From positions 68,308-85,145 of the forward strand of contig MU646680.1 in assembly GCA_026770585.1 (NCBI GenBank): 16,838 bases of DNA. The letters run 5' to 3'. The DNA comes from Baffinella frigidus (taxonomy: Eukaryota; Cryptophyceae; Cryptomonadales; Baffinellaceae). Positions 7,330-14,000 of this stretch are shown piece after piece. Below the pieces are notes generated by a model. The model was not told the origin of the DNA, searched no databases, and saw nothing but the letters and a program-made list of their open reading frames with translations. The first letter of the stretch is position 1, and every line of letters begins with the position of its first letter. Position numbers and translations under genes: made by a program.

Positions 7330-7512
7330 TGTCGGGCGGGAGGGCTGATGCCATGGCAAGGTGTGCCACGTCATCCATGAAGCCCAGGGATGTATCATAT
7401 GGTGGTCCTAGGGGGTGGTGGTCCGTACAGGGGTACGGACGGTGGTCCGTACAGGGGTACCTCGCAGGGATGTGGAGAGGACCGCAACGCAGATCCTGCT
7501 CCGTTTGGGGGT

Positions 7513-8410
7513 TGGGGTTTAGGGTGTAGGGTTCAGGGTGTAGGGGGCAGGGGTTACGTACTAACCCGGTTTAGGTGTTAGGTGTTAGGGGTTAGGGTGC
7601 AGGGTGCAGGGTGCAGGGTGCCGGCGCCGGCGCAAACGCGGCGCAGCTGTGCGCCGCCATAGCGATGGCCAGCATCGAGAGAGCGCCACGCATCGTTGCT
7701 GCTCACTGAGTGTCGAAAGGACGGAGGACCTCGTGAACACGTGTAGTAATAATGACGGATGCTTTTCAAGATAAGGTCGTTTCAGATGATTGCTTACACA
7801 AATCGATCCTTCCAGGACACAAATCGATCCTTCGAGAACACATCTTACCCCTAGCGACTTCCTTAGCGGTAATAGAAGGCCAATATTTCGCGTCACTTGC
7901 GCCATTTACACCCAATCGAAACGAGCTTCGTACCTTTCTTGGCACCGAGTCGAGTTCACATTTCCCCGACCCCCCTGATTCGACACAAACGTCTGCACGC
8001 ACGTCCCAACGTCTCCACGAACGTCACCATTCCTCTCCGAGCATTCCTCTTCGAGGAGACGCATCGCGCCAAGAAGTTTTTACTCAAAAATTCCCGTTCA
8101 TCGCGCCCATGGCGCGCGCCGCGCGCCCGCACCCACCCCAAGAGAACCACCCTGTATCCCCTCTTCACGAGCCTCTGCACTGGAGAGCGAGAAGCGATCC
8201 GAAGGCAAACATGCCTTTTCTGCAGATCTTTTCTACGGAAAGGCGTGTCGTGGGGCCATGTTGGGAGCATTTTAACCCTCAAGGACCTCAAGGACCGCAC
8301 CGTCACCGCCACCGCGCCGCGCCGCGGCTGCCATGTTCTCGTCGACCACACTACGAGCGTAAAGTCTGGCCACACCAAGAACTCGGCTCAAAATTTAGTG
8401 TGGTCGACGA
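7513..8410. other. mostly unassigned sequence with overlapping open frames
   Basis: 7513-7620 is telomere-like with GGTGCAG heptamers. Downstream, plus-strand frames of 238 (7752-8468) and 202 codons overlap in different frames and run into dispersed repeat and hairpin sequence, with no recognisable domain. A direct repeat ACAAATCGATCCTTC occurs twice at 7799-7832. The 8200-8300 part is the empty-site relative of 9187-9375. I do not call a gene. Confidence 0.4.
7615..7709 (+). CDS. speculative terminal exon fragment (AGAGANAAQLCAAIAM...)
   Basis: After GGTGCAG heptamers a GC-rich frame reads AGAGANAAQLCAAIAMASIE then RAPRIVAAH and TGA at 7707-7709. GC-rich coding-like texture contrasts with its flanks, and the repeated GGTGCAG offers several AG acceptors in different phases. 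It might pair with the candidate exon at 7133-7196. I do not recognise the product and this could be chance. Confidence 0.15.
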
Positions 8411-8559
8411 AAACACATCAGCCAGTCTCATCAAGTGGGACCTACTGTTTTTTTTTGATGAAACCTGAAACTGGCTGGTGTGTGGGTTTGTTTTCCAGTT
8501 TGTGAATAAACAAACTGGCCCAGACTGCCAGTTTATTAGTTTGAAAAACTGACTGGCAG
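8411..8559. repeat. three consecutive hairpins with CCAGT/ACTGG arms
   Basis: Hairpin 1 pairs CATCAGCCAGTCTCATCAA with TTGATGAAACCTGAAACTGG (8411-8482). Hairpin 2 is CCAGTTTG...CAAACTGG (8495-8518). Hairpin 3 is CTGCCAGTTTATTAG... with CTGACTGGCAG (8525-8559). The arms are related to each other, suggesting nested foldback elements. Confidence 0.75.
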
Positions 8560-8569
8560 CCTTCGTTGC

Positions 8570-8692
8570 TACAGGGGTACCTCGCTCATAAGAAACACCC
8601 ACCCCCCTAGGACCCTACAGTAGGACCATGCCTAGGGTTCTAGGGGGGTCCTGGGGGGGGGGGCGGTTTCTTATGAGCGAGGTACCCCTGTA
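8570..8692. mobile_element. family A foldback MITE, orientation opposite core
   Basis: TACAGGGGTACC left end and GGTACCCCTGTA right end. The core reads CCCTACAGTAGGACCATGCC, the reverse of the copy at 10023. Confidence 0.92.
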
Positions 8693-8924
8693 GGTACCCC
8701 TGTACTCGTCGGCCACACTAGGTCCCCCCGGGGCCCCTCCCCACCCGAGCAAAAGATGCCGAGGGCACCTTGCCCGTTTGGGGCCCATCATAACATTATG
8801 GGGTCCCCTGGACATCGAAGGAGCCCTGCGGGTTTTGGATCCCCACCACTCCTCCCACAGTCCGAAATTGCGGTTTCTGTGGGCGCCCGCTCGGTTTGCG
8901 ATTTTCGACGCGACAGCTCAGCCC
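8693..8924. other. spacer, no gene recognised
   Basis: Begins with a second TAGGTACCCCTGTA, a tandem duplicate of the preceding element's last bases. The rest is unremarkable apart from GTGGGCGCCCGC-like short palindromes. Confidence 0.4.
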
Positions 8925-9052
8925 TACAGGGGTACCGGTACCTCGCTCATAAGAAACTGCCCACCCCCCTAGGATCACCATAGGGCCCTAGGCATAGCCC
9001 TACTGTAGGGTCCTATGGGGGGGCGGTTTCTTATGAGCGAGGTACCCCTGTA
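8925..9052. mobile_element. family A foldback MITE with a TACCGGTA scar
   Basis: Left end reads TACAGGGGTACCGGTACCTC instead of TACAGGGGTACCTC, a 6-bp gain at TA (8933-8940). Rest near consensus with right end at 9052. Confidence 0.92.
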
Positions 9053-9232
9053 GCCTCGTGGGGGAGGGGGGGGGCTTCTCGCGCCCCTTGATTGAATCAA
9101 GTTGATTGAGTCACGTCCAGGGCCGGACGTGACACACGTGTTTTTGAGCAGGCGGGGAACTCCGAAGCATTTGAATAAATGCCAGAATGCTTTTTCTGCA
9201 GTTCCTTTCAACGGAAGGGCGAGTCGTTGGGC
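9053..9232. other. spacer with short hairpins
   Basis: Contains TCACGTCCAGGGCCGGACGTGA (9111-9132), a short hairpin with an 8-bp stem, and the left part of the dispersed repeat interrupted by the following element. No gene seen. Confidence 0.5.
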
Positions 9233-9361
9233 TACAGGGGTACCTCGCTCATAAGAAACCGCCCCCCCCTAGGACCCTACAGTAGGACCATGCCTAGGGT
9301 CCTAGGGGGGTCCTAGGGGGGGGGGCGGTTTCTTATGAGCGAGGTACATTGTACCCCTGTA
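9233..9361. mobile_element. family A foldback MITE carrying a TACATTGTA scar in its right end
   Basis: Both ends intact. In the right terminal repeat GAGGTACCCCTGTA is interrupted to read GAGGTACATTGTACCCCTGTA, a 7-bp gain at a TA (9345-9353). The insertion splits a dispersed repeat whose empty counterpart is at 8220-8275. Confidence 0.92.
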
Positions 9362-9782
9362 TGTTGGGAGCATTTAAAAGCTAACGGATCTAAATGCCTG
9401 TACAGGGAGGCTTGATGCGATCCGAAAGGAAGCAGGGCTTTCCCACAGAACCACTTCAAGTGTCCGCTTATGGTGGGAGTTAAAAGAACCTCAGGGACCT
9501 AAAGGACCTGGCGGGATGAAATCTAGGGGCGTGGAGGAAACAGCACCTCTCGATCTTCGTTTATTCCAAAGTCAACATTCCAGGAGTACGGTACAGCGCC
9601 GTCAACTTTTGGCGCGAGAAGGAGCCAGGTTTCTCGCAAGAGTATTGAGGCGGAGTCGGGCTGCCGCTGGGCTTGTCAACTTCGATGTGCCTGGCAACTT
9701 AGGCGCGGCAACTTAGATATGCCTGGCAACTTAGACGAGGCGGGCGGCCCTGAGGGGGCGGTCGTAGTTGTTGCCCTGGTTT
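9362..9782. other. spacer without recognised gene
   Basis: 9362-9515 resembles the dispersed CCTCAAGGACCT-bearing repeat seen near 8200-8300. A 66-codon frame at 9516-9716 lacks recognisable features and uses GTCAACTT repeats at its end, so I do not call it. GGCAACTTAG is repeated three times at 9688-9733. Confidence 0.5.
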
Positions 9783-9950
9783 GGGGTTTAGGGTTCAGGG
9801 TTTAGGGTTGAGGGTTTAGGGTTTAGGGTTTGGGGGTTAGGGTTTAGGGTTTAGGGTTTAGGGTTTAGGGTTCAGGGTTTAGGGTTTAGGGTTTAGGGTT
9901 TAGGGTTTAGAGTTAATGGTTTAAGGTTAAGGGTTTAGGGTTTAGGGTTT
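9783..9950. repeat. interstitial telomeric array (TTTAGGG)n
   Basis: About 23 heptamers, most perfect TTTAGGG, with variants TTCAGGG, TTGAGGG and TTAATGG. G-rich strand is plus. This is the longest perfect telomere-type tract in the window. Confidence 0.95.
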
Positions 9951-10022
9951 ATCGTTCACCGCGCGCCGTGTATCAGGCTTTGCAGAACGCTAGCTCAGTC
10001 TCAGTCTATGTGGGTTTCAGTC

Positions 10023-10144
10023 TACAGGGGTACCTCGCTCATAAGAAACCGCCCCCCCCCCTAGGACCACCATAGGGCCCTAGACATAGGCCTACTGTAG
10101 GGTCCTAGGGTGGGGTGGTTTCTTATGAGCGAGGTACCCCTGTA
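10023..10144. mobile_element. family A foldback MITE, near consensus
   Basis: Starts TACAGGGGTACCTCGCTCAT, C-run, CCATAGGGCCCTAGACATAG core, G-run, and ends with the inverted repeat to TGTA. Flanked by TA that reads as part of the termini. No coding capacity; transposase must come from elsewhere. Confidence 0.92.
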
Positions 10145-10149
10145 TGTGG

Positions 10150-10245
10150 GCGTACCAATTTGGCGAACCCGGGCTCTTCCCCGTTCCAAAGTTGACGCAT
10201 GTGTACCGCACACCCAGAACGGCAACTTGAGAATAGTTCGTCAGC
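10150..10245. repeat. AAGTTGAC repeat, copy 1
   Basis: CCAAAGTTGACGCATGTGTA ... GGCAACTTGAGAATAGTTC. Same layout as the other three copies. Begins just right of a family A element. Confidence 0.55.
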
Positions 10246-10285
10246 GGGTTTGGGGTGTGGGGTTTAGGGTTCGATACCGTGGCGA

Positions 10286-10388
10286 ATCCCTTAAGTGACC
10301 AGTAGGCTCATACGCCCTACGGTAGGGCCCTAGGACCTGCCTAGGGCTTCCACGGGCGATTATTCGCCCGTTGGTCACTTAAGGGATA
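10286..10388. mobile_element. family B foldback MITE, copy 5
   Basis: Ends ATCCCTTAAGTGACC and GGTCACTTAAGGGAT, with the family core CGCCCTACGGTAGGGCCCTA. Interior right arm CACGGGCGATTATTCGCCCG differs from the other copies. Left flank is AA rather than TA, so the target duplication is mutated or different. Confidence 0.85.
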
Positions 10389-10743
10389 ATACCCTGGCGT
10401 AGATGGAGGTGTCGACTGCGAGGGATCCCTCCAAATAATCTTTTGCTATCTTACGGGTGGATTATGTGCCATGGTAAAGCTTTGTCGAGGCCAAGATAGC
10501 AAAAAACACCCTTAAGATAGCACGAAGTTGAGGGACCTCCCCGTGTTCAAGACGCTCGCTCTATCTCAAAGGCTGATTCGCGCTCACCAATTTGCTTCCC
10601 CCGGGCTCCTTTCCGCCCTTAAGTTGACGAATTTGTACCGCGCACCCACGGGTGTCAACTTAAGAATAGTCCTCAAGAGTGAGGTGGGATGTGGCCTTCG
10701 ATGTGAGTGTAAATAAAAGCACCAAAGCACCAAAGTCTGTCAG
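10389..10743. other. spacer: GCTATCTTA foldback and AAGTTGAC repeat copy 2
   Basis: A foldback at 10440-10524 pairs TTTTGCTATCTTACGGGTG with CCAAGATAGCAAAA and CACCCTTAAGATAGCA. The AAGTTGAC repeat lies at 10575-10690. A small 62-codon frame (10528-10716) overlaps this repeat and an AAATAAAAG at 10711-10719. I do not regard it as a gene. Confidence 0.5.
10575..10690. repeat. AAGTTGAC repeat, copy 2
   Basis: TTAAGTTGACGAATTTGTAC ... TGTCAACTTAAGAATAGTCC. Best preserved inverted ends of the family. Confidence 0.6.
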
Positions 10744-10790
10744 TCCGGGCATTGGTGGATGGAGGGGCCGTCGCTGGAGGGCTCGTTTCA
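10744..10790 (-). repeat. second ghost copy of exon 11 3' end
   Basis: CCGGGCATTGGTGGATGGAG matches exon 11 imperfectly. Here the coding sense reads IHQCPD followed by TGA, so this copy could alternatively be a real terminal exon piece. Confidence 0.6.
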
Positions 10791-10885
10791 GGGTTTAACA
10801 TTTAGGCTTCGGGCCTCATGTAGGACCTGTATCGACGGTAATAAAGAAGCAGGAGAAGGTTAGGGGGTAAGGGTTAGAGTTCAGG

Positions 10886-10935
10886 ACCGGGCATTGGTAG
10901 ATGGAGGGATCGATGCCGAGGGAGCTGGACGGCTC
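10886..10935 (-). repeat. ghost copy of exon 11 3' end
   Basis: TTCAGGACCGGGCATTGGTA at 10989-11008 and here is identical, including bases beyond the presumed donor. The coding part drifts (SSLGIDPSIYQCP). Confidence 0.8.
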
Positions 10936-10995
10936 GGGTTAGGGTTTAGGGTTTTGGGTTTAGGGGTTTAGGGTTTAGGGTTTAGGGTTCAGGAC

Positions 10996-11068
10996 CGGGC
11001 ATTGGTAGATGGCGGGGTCCACGCCGAGGGAGCCCTCCAGCGACTTGAGGTACTGCGGGGCCTCCACC
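10996..11068 (-). CDS. exon 11, last recognised exon
   Basis: Acceptor CGACAG|GGTGGA begins the second half of a split Arg codon, then VEAPQYLKSLEGSLGV and DPAIYQCP. A donor-like CCCG|GTCCTG follows. Ghost copies of its 5' end (11183-11234) and 3' end (10886-10935, 10744-10790) surround it. A further downstream exon was not recognised. Confidence 0.65.
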
Positions 11069-14000
11069 CTGTCGAGGAGGGTTTCGGGGTGGGGGTTTCG
11101 GAGTTCGTGCTGTCTTAAGTCGACATAGCTTTACGATACCACAGAATCCACCCTAATATAGCAAAAAGGTGGGTTAGGTTGAAGATGGAGGGAGCCCTCC
11201 AGCGTCTTGAGGTACTGCGGGGCCTCCACCCTGGTTTCGGGGTTTTCAGGTTTCAGGTTAAACCCTAAACTCTATAAACCCTAAAACCTGAACCAGGATG
11301 AGGGTTGAGGGTTTCGCGCCTTCACCCTGCCGAGGAGAGGTTCGAGGGTGCGGGATTCGGGTTCAGGGTTTCCCATATTGCCGTGTTGGGAAATTTTATT
11401 TAAGTTGACGTGAAGGGTGTACGTTTTTTTCGGGTGTCGGGTTTTGGGTGCCGGGTTCCGGGTTCCGGGTTTTGGGTTCCGGGTTCCGGGTTCCAGTTTT
11501 CGGGTTCAAGGTTTCGGGTCTCGGGTCTCGGTTTTCGGGTGCCGGTTTGCGGGTGTCAGGTTTCGGGTGTCAGGTTTCGGGTTTCGGGTCTCAGGTTTCG
11601 GGTTTGGAACCTGGCGAGCTGCTCCTTGGTCTGGCGGAGGCGCGTTTCGAGCTTGAGGTCAGACGCGATCTGCTTGCCCTTCCAGTCCGCGCCGTCGGAC
11701 GCTGTTTCGGCAGGAAACGTGAGTAATATACGAGTAAGATACGGGTAAAATACGGGTAGTATAGAATATGCGGGTAATATACGGGTCATATACGGTTAAT
11801 ACACGGGCAATATATGGATTTCTTGAGGTCAGACGCGATCTGCTCTTCCAGTCCGCCCCGTTGGACGCTGCAAAGAGAGAAAAGTGAGATTATTGCTACA
11901 GAGGGCGTGGGGTTTGAGGGCTGGGGTTTTGTTGTCGGGTTCCGGGTTCCGGGTTCCGGGTTCCGAGTTCCAGTCTTAGGGTCAAGAAATCCCGAACCCT
12001 AAACTCTAACTATGACCTAAAACCCTAGGGGTTAGGCGCTCCTCGAGCTTGAGGCGAGACGCGATCTGCTTGCCCTTCCGGTCCGCGCAATCGAACGCTG
12101 AGTCGAGGGTTAGAATTTAGGGTTTTGGGTTTGGGTTCAAGGTTTAGGGTTTAGGGTTTAAGGTTGAGGATTTAGGGTTCAAGGTTGAGGGTTCAAGGTT
12201 TGGGGTTCAGGGTTTAGGTTCAAGGTTTGGGGGCAGGGTTCAAGGTTTGGGGTTTGGGGTTTGGGGTTTAGAGTTTGGGGTTTAGTGAATATGGGCTAGC
12301 AGTACCAGAGCCGAGGAACTGCTCAAGGAGTTTAGGGGTTAGGGTTGATGGTGTAGGGTTGAGGGTGTACGGGTTAGGGTTTAGAGTTTAGGGTTTAGGA
12401 TTTAGGTTGAGGGATTAGGAAGTAGGCTTCAGGAAGTAAGGTTTGGGGTTCAGGGTTCAGGGTTCAGGGTTCAGGGTTTTGGGCTAAGGGAATAGTGAGG
12501 GTATATACCAGAGCCGAGGAACTGCTGGAGGTAGTCAATGCCCAATGTTAGTGCTGAGGGTTCAGCGCTTAGGGTTCAGGGCGTAGGGTTCAAGGTTTGG
12601 GTTAAGGGTTTAGGGTGTGAGGGACTACCAGAGCCGAGGAACTGCTCAAGGTAGTCGATGCCCTTGCGGAGGCGCTCGGCCTCCTTGCTCTGGAACATCG
12701 TCAGCCGCTCGTGGTACCTGACGTTGCACGAATTTTGCTTACGGGGGGTCGGTTTCCGCGCCAAAGTTGACGGATTTGTACCCGGAAACCCAGCGCGTTG
12801 ACTTAAGAATAGTCTGCCAGTTAAGAATAGTGAGGCAGAGCTAGGAGGCGCCTCTTTGCTCTGGAACATTGTCAGCCGCTCATGGTACCTGACGTCCCGG
12901 CAACTTAAGAAGCGCACGGCAACTTAAGAAGAGTCTGACAGGTTTGAGGTTTGGGGCTTGTTGTTTAGTCGAGGTCTCTAGAGATCTTTCTCTTGCTCTG
13001 GAGTATCGTCAGCCGCTCGTGGTAACTGACGTTCCACGAATTTCGTGAGCCAAGGGACGGTTGTCGCTCAAAAGTTGACTGGTTTGTACCGCGGACCCGG
13101 GATGTCAACTTGAGGATAGTCTTTGACAGTGAACCCCACTTCGGCAAAGCTAGGAGGTGGAGGCCCTCTGCCTCCTCTCTCTCTCTCTGAGGCAAAGGGT
13201 ATACCAGTCGGACTTGAGGATCGGCTTGGGGCAGGGTAGAAGGTACGCTCTACCGGGATGTCAAAGGGATGTCAACTTAAAGGGATGGCAACTTACCAGT
13301 CGGACTTGAGGATCGACTCGCGGGTGAAAAGCTTGCGGAACTCCGGGGAGTCCTTCGTCATGCCCTCGTACTCGCCTGGGTTTGAGGTTTGGGGTTTTGG
13401 GTTTTGGGTTTGGGGGGTGGGGGGTGGGGGGTGGGATTTGGGATTTGGGGTTTGGAGTTTGGGATTTCGGTGTTTGGGGTTTGGGGTTTGAGGTTTGTGG
13501 TTTGGGGATTGGGGTTTCGGGGTTTGGGGTTTAGGGTTTAGGGTTTAGGGTTTCGGGGTTAGGGGGACTCGCCCTTGGCCATGATGTGGAGGAGCGCCTT
13601 GAGGGGGGGGCACGCCATCTCTGCGCCCCCGTCCTGTTTGGGGTTTGGGGTTTGGGGTTTGGGGTTTGGGGTTCGGGGTGTGGCGTTATAGGGGTTGGGG
13701 TTTGGGGTTTGGGGTTTGGGTTTGGGTCTTTGTGTTTGGGGTTTGGGGCTTGGGGTTTGGAGTTTGGGGTGGGGTTTAGGGAGTGGGGTGACGGGGGATG
13801 GGGTTTAGGGATTAGGATTCATGGGTCAAGGACTAGGGACTAGGGACTAGGGACTAGGGTTTAGGGTTTAGGGTTTAGGGTTTAGGGTTTAGGGTTTAGG
13901 GGTTAGGGATGAGGGTCTCACTACATGTCTCTCCCTTCAACTTAACATTTTTCAGGTACTGAACCTTCTTCCTAGACACGGAAAATAACCGATCGTGTCC

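Larger units (their letters stand above)
7079..7512. repeat. duplicated segment pair (GTCGGCCGGGAGG ... CAGATCCTGCTCCG)
   Basis: 7106-7210 and 7330-7520 share GTCGG-CGGGAGG, GCCATGGC/TATGGCGAGCTGTGCCACC, ACGCAGATCCTGCTCCGTT and the GGGGGTTGGGGTTTAGGGTG tail. In the second copy, transposon debris interrupts the coding-like part between two CAGGGATGT 9-mers (7385-7393 and 7465-7473). Confidence 0.7.
11702..12628 (-). other. intron 9, mirror arrangement of exon-end ghosts
   Basis: In transcript order: two ghosts of the exon 9 end (12491-12540, 12300-12335), heptamer repeats, two ghosts of the exon 10 start (12036-12108, 11823-11875) and an AT-rich TATACGGGTAA repeat (11720-11817). A short heptamer stretch at 11988-12028 has the opposite strand polarity. 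Confidence 0.6.
12718..13296 (-). other. intron 8, duplicated exon-9 acceptor blocks
   Basis: Contains a ghost of the exon 8 end (13203-13240), two ghosts of the exon 9 start (12985-13040 and 12843-12900) and two copies of the AAGTTGAC repeat (12725-12835 and 13032-13135). The blocks of exon-9 start plus AAGTTGAC repeat look like tandem copies of one segment. A CT-rich tract lies at about 13168-13188. Confidence 0.6.

Noticed and set aside
7752-8505. Overlapping plus-strand frames of 238 and 202 codons
   Set aside because: They overlap each other in different frames, include a dispersed repeat and three hairpins, and show no recognisable motif.
104-10144. Short frames with peptides like YRGTSLIRNRPP or FLMSEVPLY
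   Set aside because: These are translations of the family A terminal repeats. The same peptide appears wherever the transposon does, and no longer protein is formed.
10266-10281. tRNA-like GGTTCGATACC
   Set aside because: Resembles a T-arm but no acceptor stem, D-arm or anticodon arm could be placed around it, and it lies between heptamer repeats and a transposon.
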